64,000 nt of DNA, from positions 518,176 to 582,175 of the forward strand of contig NZ_LMTI01000004.1 in the NCBI RefSeq assembly GCF_001510665.1, in the 5' to 3' direction. Source of the DNA: Bacillus sp. FJAT-27445. GTDB taxonomy: Bacteria; Bacillota; Bacilli; Bacillales; Cytobacillaceae. The notes beneath the pieces are model-generated. The model did not search any database and was not told the DNA's origin. It saw only the letters and a list, made by a program, of their open reading frames with translations. The position numbers and the translations under genes were made by a program. Shown in pieces: positions 34,201 through 41,818 of the stretch (position 1 is its first letter; each line of letters opens with the position of its first letter).

Positions 34201-36307
34201 CGGCGAGTCGCCTGCAGGAAGCTCCATCGAGTTTAACCTGACATGGCCGGTTGTCCAAGCCCCTAAATTGAGCGGAACTGTGTTTGACGCGAACAACATC
34301 ACCCTTTCGTGGCCAGTTGCTATATGGGCGAATGAATACCGGGTCTATAAGGTTCAGGGAGATAACAAAGAGCTCCTATACAAAGGGCCAGCGCTAACTT
34401 ACAAGGTTTATAACCTGAAAGAGGAAACACATTCCTTTGAAGTAACGGCTTACAGCACGCGCTTTGGAGAATCGGTTCCTTCAAACCGCGTTGAGCAGAA
34501 AATTGTGTATCCGATCATGGGAATTCCAGCAGCGAGCCTCAAACTATTAAGCGAAACGAGCGCGCTGATCTCATGGGATTTCGTCACTTATGCGAACGGC
34601 TATAATATTTATGAGTTAATTGGCGAAGAACGAGTGCTTGTTGCTGGAAAAATCAACAACCTCAGCTATACACTGCAAAACCTGACATATGCGAACCATG
34701 AATACATTGTCACTTCGTACAGCAATTCATTTGGGGAATCAGATCCGTCAGAAATTTTGCTTGCAAAGCTTATTGTTGACACAACTCCTCCGGAAACTGC
34801 TTTTGATGGGCCGGCGGGCTGGTCAGCTGAAAATGTAATCGTGACTCTTAATCCGACCGATGATGAAACAGGCGTGAAAAGTACATTCTACTCTTTGAAT
34901 GACGCGCCGATTACGGTAGGAACATCAATTTTAGTAACATTGGAAGGCTACAATAAAATTTCCTATCATTCTCTCGACAATGCCGGAAATATGGAACAGG
35001 TAAAAACAGCGTTTGTCTGGATTGATAAAACCGTTCCCGAAACAACGATTAATTCGTTTCCGGAGTATTCACAAAGCGTATCAATCGAGTTGACAGGATT
35101 TGATGGCCTCAGCAAAATCGGCCAGACGTTCTACTCGATTAACGGTTCTGATTTCATCGAAGGCGCTTCTTTTACAGTAGAAAAAGAGGGAGTCAATAAG
35201 ATTGCGTACTTCTCGGTCGATCAGGCAGGGAATAGGGAAGAAGCAAAAACAGCAGAAGTACTAATTGATAGAACCGCGCCAACAACTGAAACTTCCATTC
35301 CGGGTTCATGGGTAAATGAGAACGTCTCGGTTTCCCTAAAACCGGTTGACGAGGCAAGCGGTATTAAAGCGACTTTCTATTCGATTAACGGTTCTGACTT
35401 CATCGAAGGCGCTTCTTTTACAGTAGAAAAAGAGGGAGTTAATAAGATTGCGTACTTCTCGGTGGATCAGGCAGGGAATAGGGAAGAAGCAAAAACAGCA
35501 GAAATCAAAATCGATAAAACGGCACCTGTGACAAAAGCAACTCTTCCAGCCGGTTGGGTTAAAGAGGACGTTCTCGTGTCATTATCTTCCGCTGACAACA
35601 ACAGCAAATATGTGAAAACATATTACTCAATCGATGGTTCCGACTTTGTGGAAGGCACTGCTTTTAAAATCAGCAAAGAAGGAATTTCGAAAATAGCTTA
35701 TTACTCTGTTGATGAAGCCAAAAATGCCGAAGTAATTAAAACAGCCGAAGTGAAAATTGATAAAACTGCTCCGGAAGCAGCGATTGTTACAAAAACAGAA
35801 TTCGAACTTGGTTCTGTTATAACGCTGGATTATACGGCTTTTGACGGAATCTCGGAAATAACTTCAAAAGAATTGAAAGTTAACGGAAAAACATATTCTA
35901 AGGGTGACCGCCTTGAGCTTGATCAGCCTGGGGAATACAAAATCCAGCTTTCGGTGACCGATGCCGCCGGATGGGCAACGACTCAGGAAAAAACGTTCAC
36001 AGTGTTTATTCCAGTTTCCATCGAAGTGCTTCCGAAAGTAATCACAGGAAATAAAGGCATCTTTACCGTAAAAGCAAACTTGCCGAAAGAGTTCCAGTCT
36101 CTCTCCTTTGATGTCCAGACGGTTACCTTGAATGGTGTTTTTGCAAAAGCCGATAACAACGGTTTGCAAAAACAGGCTGAAAAAGGCCACTTCAAATTTG
36201 AACGCGAAGACTTCAAATGGGAAAAGGGAGAAGTTGTAGTAGAACTTCGAGGCTATCTGGACAATAACTACTTGGTAGTAGCAAAAACAACGATAAAAGT
36301 AAAATAA
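31211..36307 (+). CDS. giant secreted protein with 13 FN3-like and 4-5 Ig/OmpL47-type repeats
   Basis: This 1698-residue protein has a Sec signal peptide at about 1-32 (KKK, then a hydrophobic core LLTLILLYQLVLPF, then ITAFA). About 13 FN3-like units of roughly 89 residues follow (about 37-1190), each with a pattern like GNDITLRWN, YRVYQ, TVTGTS, LPEGDY and RFGESP. Then come four OmpL47-type units of about 82 residues (about 1191-1520), each with FYSINGSDF, GVNKIAYFSVD and KTAE-x-x-IDKTAP. An Ig-like unit and a unique C-terminal domain end it. There is no LPXTG sorting signal, S-layer module or catalytic domain. It lies between hag and fliD with its own terminator. A filament- or wall-associated adhesin is plausible; the role is not established. 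Confidence 0.85.
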   Translation: MGKKKSIIPTFLLTLILLYQLVLPFGNITAFANTTMLPPSNLAYQSITPDDGKLTWNTVFGATGYKVYEIKDGQIVPLATVTATNYSLNDLAEGNYRYVVSTLSSGGESGPSAPVSVEIIYPNMVAPAKVTSTITHGNDIVLNWDASQYATTYNVYRINEAGEKNLITRTSSRSYTLAKAEEGSYTFAVSASHNLYGESPVSALVNVDLAYPVMVPPANLSFTVSNGTDVTLKWQASSYAMNYRVYEVLDGQKQLLNTVTGTSVTLKNVSSGEHSYIVHTFSDRFGESAEGSQITLTVSEIVMQPPGTLTYKIQNTNDATISWATATYATSYKVYQIMDGQRILKSTVSGTSVTYAKLSAGSYQYEVYSYSNNFGESETGAPVSFTIDSVQIYPPAELTYKVQNGNDIVLNWTSSSNAENYNVYKIADGKRTLLRNVTGTTTTLSNQPAGEYVISVTANSSRFGESAEGTMISFTLDQIILQAPQSFAYEIKNGNDVYFTWSSVEFATNYKIYQIVDGQKILKSTVTGTNATLANLPEGVHNYRIYTYSTRFGESGEGTSATISIVYPKMAAPENPVQTVTSPTSFTLSWDSVNFVTNYKVYQIVNGQKVLKSTVTDKKVSYSNMTPGLYNYEVYSYSSRFGESLVGTPFAVKVDGQFLPAPDNISFSIKNGNDITLQWSSVQYATGYKIYQVVGGEETLVRTQSGTTVTFTNLPEGEINYIVRAYSTLLGDSPFGAETKLTIVYPVLEKPVNVTTSISNGNDITIKWNAVTHATAYKIYHMNNGEKVLLRSVTGTSSTFTNMQEGNYEIIVHSSSDRFGESPEGSAVQSNIVFPIMQAPASATHSIASGNDVTLRWNASLFAKEYRVYQLVDGERILNRTVTGTSTSLVNLPEGDYTFVVHSYSDRFGESPVGSTLAIKLVFPVMQAPANFTQSISNGNDITLRWNSSTYAKDYRIYQIQNGEKSLIRTLTGTSASFTNMPEGDYTYVVHSYSDRFGESPAGSSIEFNLTWPVVQAPKLSGTVFDANNITLSWPVAIWANEYRVYKVQGDNKELLYKGPALTYKVYNLKEETHSFEVTAYSTRFGESVPSNRVEQKIVYPIMGIPAASLKLLSETSALISWDFVTYANGYNIYELIGEERVLVAGKINNLSYTLQNLTYANHEYIVTSYSNSFGESDPSEILLAKLIVDTTPPETAFDGPAGWSAENVIVTLNPTDDETGVKSTFYSLNDAPITVGTSILVTLEGYNKISYHSLDNAGNMEQVKTAFVWIDKTVPETTINSFPEYSQSVSIELTGFDGLSKIGQTFYSINGSDFIEGASFTVEKEGVNKIAYFSVDQAGNREEAKTAEVLIDRTAPTTETSIPGSWVNENVSVSLKPVDEASGIKATFYSINGSDFIEGASFTVEKEGVNKIAYFSVDQAGNREEAKTAEIKIDKTAPVTKATLPAGWVKEDVLVSLSSADNNSKYVKTYYSIDGSDFVEGTAFKISKEGISKIAYYSVDEAKNAEVIKTAEVKIDKTAPEAAIVTKTEFELGSVITLDYTAFDGISEITSKELKVNGKTYSKGDRLELDQPGEYKIQLSVTDAAGWATTQEKTFTVFIPVSIEVLPKVITGNKGIFTVKANLPKEFQSLSFDVQTVTLNGVFAKADNNGLQKQAEKGHFKFEREDFKWEKGEVVVELRGYLDNNYLVVAKTTIKVK
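35129..35503 (+). repeat. near-identical 129-bp internal duplication in the giant repeat protein gene
   Basis: 35129-35257 and 35375-35503 differ at only a few third-codon positions and encode the same 43 residues (from FYSINGSDF to KTAE). Other units of the same repeat family are much more diverged, so this pair arose by recent duplication or gene conversion. Confidence 0.9.
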
Positions 36308-36314
36308 GTTATAG

Positions 36315-36345
36315 GTCCCGGAATTCATTCCGGGGCTCTTTTTTT
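36315..36345 (+). terminator. intrinsic terminator of the giant repeat protein gene
   Basis: CCCGGAAT (36317-36324) and ATTCCGGG (36327-36334) pair tightly; GCTC and eight Ts follow. Confidence 0.88.
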
Positions 36346-36384
36346 TGCTAAAAAATACCCGTCGAAATTATTTTCAATTTACCT

Positions 36385-36413
36385 CTCTACTTTTGGAATG
36401 ATTATGTCGATAC
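36385..36413 (+). promoter_or_regulatory. candidate sigma-28 promoter of fliD
   Basis: CTCTAC (36385-36390), 15 bases, then GTCGATAC (36406-36413) followed by ATG; this is the same -35-like and -10 arrangement as before hag. It lies 38 bases before the fliD start. Confidence 0.66.
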
Positions 36414-36450
36414 ATGTAGTTAAAAGACACTTTACGCGAGGTGAAGGTGG

Positions 36451-37998
36451 ATGAACACATCCTCTGTTACGAGAATTACCGGGCTTGCATCCGGATTGGA
36501 CACAGAATCAATTGTAAAAAAACTAATGGATGTTGAAAGGATTCCGCTTAACCAGCTTAAGCAGAAACAGCAGAAACAGACATGGCTTCTAGACTCCTAC
36601 CGCCAATTGAATTCCGACTTCCTGGCTTTTCGGAATTCAACATTGTTCAATATGAAACTCTCAAGCTCCTACAACACATTTGAAGTTACTTCAAACCTTC
36701 CGAATGCCATTACTGGGACCGGGACAGGAAGCTCAATCCAAGGCTCTTATTCAATTGGAGTGAAACAATTGGCTAGCCAGGCAGCGTTTACGGGCAAAAA
36801 TGTCCAGCTGGATCCAACAAAAACACTTGGGGAACAAGGAAAGTTATCGCAGGATACCTCTTTTTCCATTAGCGTAACAGATCCTGCGAATCCCTCTGTG
36901 GTCCAAACGGCTACAATTCAAATCCTAACAACGGATAAAATAGGCGATGTCGTTTCGAAAATTAATGGCGCCATCGATGGTACAACCAAGAAAAGCCTTG
37001 GCCTCCAGGCCTTCTATGATGCCAATCTCCAGCAGTTCACGATGAGGACAAAGGCGACCGGCGAAGCGGCGAAAATAGATTTGAGCGGAAATACAGACCA
37101 AGCGAGCCTTGATCTATTAGGTAAAACACTTGGCCTGGACACAGCTAATCTTATTGCTGCCGGGAAAAATGCCCATGTTGTTTTTGATGGAAAAGACATA
37201 ACAAATCTATCAACGAACAATGCAACGATTATGGGAATTAACTTCAGCTTCAAGAGCACGACCCTCGACGGTTCCGGCAACGTACAGACAAGCAATGTTA
37301 CGGTAACGCGCAGCGTCGAAGCGGAAGTAAAGAATATAAAAGATTTTGTAGAAAAATATAATTCCCTGATTGATCGCCTGAACAAGCTTGTAACTGAACC
37401 GGTTTATAGGGATTACCAACCGCTTCTTGATGACCAGAAGACAGACATGTCGGAAAAGCAAATCGAGAAATGGGAAGAAAAAGCGAAGAGCGGTTTGTTC
37501 CGGAATGACAGCATCCTGTCGGGGGTACTGAACAAAATGCGGGGGATTATGAACTCAACTGTCAGCACAGGAAGCTCTTATAATTCGCTAAGTTCCATCG
37601 GAATTGGTTCCAAAAGCTATCAGGATCGCGGCAAGCTGTATGTGGATGAAGCAAAATTAACCGCTGCCATTCAGGCGGATCCGGATGCGGTTCAAAAGTT
37701 GTTTTCGCAAATTGGCGATACAACGGCTGGCACAAATGGGCTAGTAAACCAACTGTCGGACGAGGTGCAGACGGCCATGTCCCAATTGACGAAGAAAGCG
37801 GGAGTGACGGGAAGTTCACAAATGGACCAAAGTACGGTTGGCAGGCTACTGGCTAGAATCCAGAACGATATTACCCGTCAAACCGACAGACTATTCCGGA
37901 AAGAAGACCAATATTACCGGCAGTTCACCGAAATGGAAAAAGCGATGTCGAAATTTAACTCTCAAAGTTCTTGGCTGTACCAGCAAAGCGGTATGTAA
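36451..37998 (+). CDS. fliD: flagellar filament capping protein FliD
   Basis: The 515-residue hook-associated protein 2 starts with RITGLASGLDTESIVKKLMD, contains the FliD N region to about 115 and the C region from about 265, with SLSSIGIGSKSYQDRGKL near 380. Helical ends for cap assembly are present (RLFRKEDQYYRQFTEMEKAM). It caps the growing filament and promotes flagellin folding. It is a single gene behind its own promoter, convergent with the glucosaminidase gene. No fliS or fliT follows it here; both lie in the long operon. Confidence 0.94.
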   Translation: MNTSSVTRITGLASGLDTESIVKKLMDVERIPLNQLKQKQQKQTWLLDSYRQLNSDFLAFRNSTLFNMKLSSSYNTFEVTSNLPNAITGTGTGSSIQGSYSIGVKQLASQAAFTGKNVQLDPTKTLGEQGKLSQDTSFSISVTDPANPSVVQTATIQILTTDKIGDVVSKINGAIDGTTKKSLGLQAFYDANLQQFTMRTKATGEAAKIDLSGNTDQASLDLLGKTLGLDTANLIAAGKNAHVVFDGKDITNLSTNNATIMGINFSFKSTTLDGSGNVQTSNVTVTRSVEAEVKNIKDFVEKYNSLIDRLNKLVTEPVYRDYQPLLDDQKTDMSEKQIEKWEEKAKSGLFRNDSILSGVLNKMRGIMNSTVSTGSSYNSLSSIGIGSKSYQDRGKLYVDEAKLTAAIQADPDAVQKLFSQIGDTTAGTNGLVNQLSDEVQTAMSQLTKKAGVTGSSQMDQSTVGRLLARIQNDITRQTDRLFRKEDQYYRQFTEMEKAMSKFNSQSSWLYQQSGM

Positions 37999-38004
37999 GA
38001 GAAC

Positions 38005-38039
38005 AAAAAAAGAGACCGGTTTTATGCAAAATCGGTCTC
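38005..38039 (-). terminator. terminator of the glucosaminidase gene, overlapping its 3' end
   Basis: GAGACCG (38012-38018) and CGGTCTC (38033-38039) pair. The seven-A run on the left is the T tail for the minus strand. The right arm includes the last codons of the leftward gene. Confidence 0.78.
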
Positions 38040-38723
38040 CGTCGTAAGGGCGGCAAATTGTTTATTTACGCCTTTCACCCAGTGGTTATTCAAATTTGTT
38101 GGATCATTGGCGGCTCCAATCGGGGCATATTTCGCGCCAATTTGCGAAATCGTCAATTTTCCTTTATCAAGATAGTTTTGGCGGAGGTTTCTCGCCATAT
38201 CGAAAATGCTGTCCCGGATGGAAGGATACGTTTTTAAGCCATCCTTGCCCATCATTCCGGCAACGTTAAATTTAAAGCGGGCCGCATTCGAGGTTCCATT
38301 CCCGGTTTCATGGATGGAAATGGCGGCTAGCAGCGCCGGGCTTATCTGATATTTCCGGCCGGCCTCTACAAAAAATTCACCACTTTTTTCAAGGACTCCG
38401 CCAAGTCGGCGGTCCAGGGTGGGTGCATCTATACCGGTGCTTGTTATATCGGTCTTCGGGGTGGTAAATCCCGTTGTCGATGCCGGAGTTTCCAAAGTGC
38501 CAGGCATGAGAGATGCAAGGTTGTTCGTAAACGGGTTGGCCGGATTTGGATTTTGCTCGGAAAACTGATTGCTTTCAGCTTTGAGCAACGCCTGCTCTAG
38601 AAGCATCTGAAATGTACTGCTTGATAAACCTAGTTGGCCAAGGCGATTGTTCGATCCAAGTAAGGCCGTGTCCATAAGCGTTTTATATAAAAACCAGTTG
38701 CTTGATAAAGGTCCGATGGTCAT
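38022..38723 (-). CDS. FlgJ-like glucosaminidase-domain protein
   Basis: The 233-residue protein has no signal peptide. An N-terminal 95 residues carry helices (TFQMLLEQALLKAE) and a Thr/Pro-rich linker. A C-terminal glucosaminidase/FlgJ-type peptidoglycan hydrolase domain runs from about 105 to 228 (AGRKYQISPALLAAISIHET, then GNGTSNAARFKFNVAGMMG and YPSIRDSIFDMARNLRQNYL). The catalytic Glu is likely in SIHETGNGTS. Such domains cut glycan strands so the rod can pass. Lack of a signal peptide suggests export by the flagellar system, as for FlgJ; B. subtilis has no exact counterpart. It is convergent with fliD and divergent from fliK. Confidence 0.8.
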   Translation of the reverse strand: MTIGPLSSNWFLYKTLMDTALLGSNNRLGQLGLSSSTFQMLLEQALLKAESNQFSEQNPNPANPFTNNLASLMPGTLETPASTTGFTTPKTDITSTGIDAPTLDRRLGGVLEKSGEFFVEAGRKYQISPALLAAISIHETGNGTSNAARFKFNVAGMMGKDGLKTYPSIRDSIFDMARNLRQNYLDKGKLTISQIGAKYAPIGAANDPTNLNNHWVKGVNKQFAALTTETDFA

Positions 38724-38807
38724 TGCATACGCTCCCTTTTGTAATTCTGCTATTATTTTAACTTGTTTTCTTCCAAAATCAACAGGATTCGTTAAAAAAC
38801 TACACTA

Positions 38808-38836
38808 TTGTTATATATTGTGAATTCGATTACTAT
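38808..38836 (+). promoter_or_regulatory. candidate sigma-A promoter for fliK-flgD-flgE
   Basis: TTGTTA (38808-38813), 17 bases, TACTAT (38831-38836), about 50 bases before the fliK start. Confidence 0.45.
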
Positions 38837-38886
38837 ATCTAGTATCCTCGTTTTGGCCATGGTAATTTCAGATAGTAGGTGGATAA

Positions 38887-40140
38887 ATGATACAGCCAAC
38901 AGCGTTTGGAAATGTAAATAAAGCCGCTTCCATCAAGGGAAAGGAGACGGAAACAGACGGGACACAGCCTTCCTCCTTTGACTCCCTTTTGCAGATGGTT
39001 AGCGCGATGGCAGAAGGCGATGCGAAAACTCATACAGAAACTGGCAACCCTTTTAACCTTATGAATCAGGTGCTTCTGCAAAATCCACTAATAAATTCTT
39101 CAGGACTTGAAAATGCTTCACCTGAGGAAACAGGGGCATCAGATAAAGGTGGAGCTGGAGTGCAGCTGTTAGGGCTCCAACAAGGAGAGGCAATAACCCC
39201 ACAGAACGGTAAGCAATGGGATCTTTCGATTCTCAACCAAAGCATCGAGGCGAATGGTAAAAGCCCGTTAATTGCAGAGTTACGGGGAATGATAGACGAA
39301 AAGATAAATAACGTCCCTGAAGATTTACAGAAAACAGGCGGCCCGGTTATTAATAGCGGGGGGCAAGAGGCAGACCCAGCGAACATACTTAAGCCAACTA
39401 TTCAGGTCCACTTGAACAAGGAGACGACAAGCTTTCTAGCCGTAAATCCAGTTCAAACGGAAAATCCTTTAGTGAACGGTTTGAAAATTCCAGTAGAAAA
39501 AGTTTCTGCCGGAATAGAAAACGAAGCGGCCATCTTGCCTGAAGAAGCAGGACCAACTGCTGACATTGAAGCAGATATAACAACTAGTGAAGGCAAGCCG
39601 GCCCATTCGCTTCAGCCGCCTATTAACCGAGATGCTCCACCTATCCTCAGGGCAAGTCATTTTGAACAGGATATAAAACAAATTATTCAATCCGCCTACC
39701 AGGGACAGGAAGTTCCCGAAGGCCTGGATGGAATGAAAACGGCAATCAATGTCCAAAGACTGGCTAACGGGGTAGAAGCGATTATCAAGCTTTCACCAGA
39801 AAATCTGGGAAACATTGAAGTCAAGTTGAATATCCAAGAGGGGCAGATAAAGGCGGAGTTTTTAGCCGGGACAGCCCAGGGAAAGGAACTACTTGAAACG
39901 CATATTAATGCTTTGCGTTCCGCCCTTGAACTACAGGGTCTCCAGGTTGGCAAGATTGATATATCCCAGCAGGCCGGCAACAATTTCATGGGTGCTTTTT
40001 CACAAAAAGGCGATGCACATCCTAGACAGGGACAACACGATTCAAGAAAACGCAGCGAAGAAAAAGTGCCTGCCGAAGAAAAGTACCAGGATTACGGATT
40101 GGATACAGGAACCTATTCGCAAATAAATACAACAGCCTAA
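38887..40140 (+). CDS. fliK: flagellar hook-length control protein FliK
   Basis: The 417-residue protein has a long low-complexity N-terminal and middle part and a C-terminal hook-length control domain from about 275 (VQRLANGVEAIIKLSPENLG, then IEVKLNIQEGQIKAEFLAG and LRSALELQGLQVGKIDIS). FliK measures hook length and flips FlhB specificity to filament export. The Asn/Gln-rich tail is typical. It directly precedes flgD and flgE, its functional targets, in one operon. Confidence 0.88.
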   Translation: MIQPTAFGNVNKAASIKGKETETDGTQPSSFDSLLQMVSAMAEGDAKTHTETGNPFNLMNQVLLQNPLINSSGLENASPEETGASDKGGAGVQLLGLQQGEAITPQNGKQWDLSILNQSIEANGKSPLIAELRGMIDEKINNVPEDLQKTGGPVINSGGQEADPANILKPTIQVHLNKETTSFLAVNPVQTENPLVNGLKIPVEKVSAGIENEAAILPEEAGPTADIEADITTSEGKPAHSLQPPINRDAPPILRASHFEQDIKQIIQSAYQGQEVPEGLDGMKTAINVQRLANGVEAIIKLSPENLGNIEVKLNIQEGQIKAEFLAGTAQGKELLETHINALRSALELQGLQVGKIDISQQAGNNFMGAFSQKGDAHPRQGQHDSRKRSEEKVPAEEKYQDYGLDTGTYSQINTTA

Positions 40141-40153
40141 GGGAGGAAGAAGC

Positions 40154-40567
40154 TTGTCATCAATTCAATCAATTAACTCCTATTCCACGGCCCGGGCGGG
40201 AAACACAAATAATCAGGAGCTTGGAAAAGAGGCTTTCCTGAAAATTTTGGTTACCCAGCTCAAGCACCAGGACCCGACACAGCCTCAGAAAGACGGCGAA
40301 TTCATTGGGCAAATGGCCCAGCTCAGTGTTCTTGAACAGCTTTCAAATTTAAACAAGTCTCTTACAGCCTATTTGGAATCATCAAATAACATTAGCCAAT
40401 ATTCTTACGTCATGGGAAATAAAGTAACCTGGACAAACCCGGAAACGAACGCGCAGGAAAACGGAGTTGTCACAGGAGTTCACTATAAGGACAATCTTGT
40501 CTATTACAAAGTCGGGGATCAGGAGATCTTGTCTAGTGCCATCACTTCCATGGAATTGGAAAAATAA
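40154..40567 (+). CDS. flgD: flagellar hook assembly (cap) protein FlgD
   Basis: The 137-residue scaffold for hook assembly has the conserved N-terminal segment LGKEAFLKILVTQLKHQDPT, then FIGQMAQLSVLEQL; the short length without a C-terminal Fn3/tudor part is normal for Bacillus FlgD (about 140). It starts at a TTG behind GGGAGGAAG, 13 bases after fliK. Confidence 0.92.
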   Translation: MSSIQSINSYSTARAGNTNNQELGKEAFLKILVTQLKHQDPTQPQKDGEFIGQMAQLSVLEQLSNLNKSLTAYLESSNNISQYSYVMGNKVTWTNPETNAQENGVVTGVHYKDNLVYYKVGDQEILSSAITSMELEK

Positions 40568-40582
40568 TAGGGGGAAAACATT

Positions 40583-41398
40583 ATGCTACGTTCACTAAAC
40601 TCTGGAGTCTCAGGCCTTAAAGCCTTCCAAACAAAGCTGGATGTCATTGGTAACAATATCGCAAACGTAAACACAGTCGGTTTCAAAAAAAGCAGGGTAG
40701 TATTCGAGGACATTTTTAGCCAGACAGTCAAAAACGCTTCCGGACCAAATGCAAATACTGGTGGTACTAACCCAATCCAGGTGGGACTAGGAACAAAAGT
40801 GGCAAGTATTGATACAATTCATACGCCTGGAAGCCCTACTACAACAAATATCGGAACGGATTTATATCTTGATGGCGATGGATTTTTTGTGGTACACAAA
40901 CTTGACAATGCTAACAACAAGGAATTTTTCCTAACCAAGGCAGGCAACTTCATGTTTGATAAAGACAATCAACTGGTAAACCAGAACGGAATGTACGTAA
41001 CGGATAGTACAGGTGCAAAGATTTCATTCACACCAGGCACTTACGTTTCACTTTCAATTAATCAGGATGGTTCCATTATCGGAGTTAGACCGGATGGTAC
41101 CCCAGTAAATACAAATGTGAAAATTGGAACGGTAACTGTAAATAACCCTGCCGGTTTGAAAAAAGAAGGCGGTTCACTCTATTCTTTAACCCAAAATGCT
41201 GACACTCGGACAGCTATCGCATTACTAGGCACCGCCAATAATAATCAAATCGTCTCCGGCGCTCTTGAAATGTCAAACGTTGACCTTTCGGAAGAAATGA
41301 CGGATATGATTACCGCTCAGCGTGGCTTCCAGGCAAACGCAAAAATAATTACTGTTTCTGATTCTGTTTTAGAGGAATTAGTGAATTTAAAACGTTAA
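40583..41398 (+). CDS. flgE: flagellar hook protein FlgE
   Basis: The 271-residue axial protein has LRSLNSGVSGLKAFQTKLDV, IGNNIANVNTVGFKKSR at the N terminus and LEMSNVDLSEEMTDMITAQR, FQANAKIITVSDSVLEELV at the C terminus. Its place after flgD and its length (B. subtilis FlgE is 264) identify it as the hook rather than a rod protein. In B. subtilis flbD, fliL and fliM follow; here a terminator follows instead. Confidence 0.9.
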   Translation: MLRSLNSGVSGLKAFQTKLDVIGNNIANVNTVGFKKSRVVFEDIFSQTVKNASGPNANTGGTNPIQVGLGTKVASIDTIHTPGSPTTTNIGTDLYLDGDGFFVVHKLDNANNKEFFLTKAGNFMFDKDNQLVNQNGMYVTDSTGAKISFTPGTYVSLSINQDGSIIGVRPDGTPVNTNVKIGTVTVNNPAGLKKEGGSLYSLTQNADTRTAIALLGTANNNQIVSGALEMSNVDLSEEMTDMITAQRGFQANAKIITVSDSVLEELVNLKR

Positions 41399-41413
41399 TA
41401 GATTCTTTTTAAA

Positions 41414-41450
41414 AAGGTGGATGCCTCAATGGAGGTATCCACCTTTTTTA
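41414..41450 (+). terminator. intrinsic terminator after flgE
   Basis: AAGGTGGATGCCTC and GAGGTATCCACCTT (one G-T pair) form a 14-bp stem with an AATG loop, followed by TTTTT. Confidence 0.93.
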
Positions 41451-41533
41451 TAGGTAATTGGAAAAAAATCCCTCAAATATGTATATATTTCGATTGGTTT
41501 CGAGTTTTTATGACCGTATTTTTAAAAATCCCA

Positions 41534-41562
41534 TTGAAAAATTTTTTTCCAGGTGTTATATT
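41534..41562 (+). promoter_or_regulatory. sigma-A promoter of the riboswitch-fliM operon
   Basis: TTGAAA (41534-41539) and TATATT (41557-41562) with an exact 17-base spacer. Transcription from about 41569 would place the aptamer about 48 bases into the leader. Confidence 0.72.
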
Positions 41563-41615
41563 GCAGTTAAATTACATTTGTGAAAATTTCCAAAAAGTTC
41601 ATTAAAAATTCGAAA

Positions 41616-41693
41616 ATGGCAAACCTGGGGAAATTCAGGGACGCAAAACTAAAGGGGCTAAATTGGGAATACCAGTAAGCCAGCCAGTTGCCG
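41616..41693 (+). ncRNA. class I cyclic-di-GMP riboswitch (GEMM-I) aptamer
   Basis: The stretch contains the ordered, invariant blocks of the GEMM-I aptamer: GGCAAACCTGGGGAAATTC with the purine-rich tetraloop, then CAGGGACGCAAAACT with the diagnostic GGGACGCAAA joining segment, GGGGCTAAATTGGGAATACC with the tetraloop-receptor side, and AAGCCAGCCAGTTGCCG at the 3' end. GGCAA (41618-41622) can pair with TTGCC (41688-41692) to close P1. It is followed 26 bases later by a strong terminator and then by fliM, so it is placed to decide transcription of the whole downstream flagellar operon. Ligand response (on or off) cannot be read with confidence. Confidence 0.88.
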
Positions 41694-41718
41694 AAATTAG
41701 GTTAGTCCTGAAAAATTG

Positions 41719-41757
41719 AAGGGCGAGGCTATTCTTCGGGATAGCCTTGCCCTTTTT
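41719..41757 (+). terminator. riboswitch expression-platform terminator
   Basis: AAGGGCGAGGCTAT (41719-41732) pairs with ATAGCCTTGCCCTT (41741-41754, one G-T pair) across an eight-base loop, followed by TTT. It lies between the aptamer and fliM on the same leader. TTGCC in its right arm could compete with the aptamer's own TTGCC for GGCAA, a possible switch. Confidence 0.88.
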
Positions 41758-41818
41758 ATTATTAGAATTAAGGGAATTTAAATTGTTTTCCGAAAAGGTT
41801 GAAGGAAGGAGTGGTTGA

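Noticed and set aside
36451..37998. Missing fliS/fliT after fliD as a deletion
   Set aside because: fliS and a FliT-like gene are present in the long operon at 43144-43889, so the order differs but the functions are not lost.
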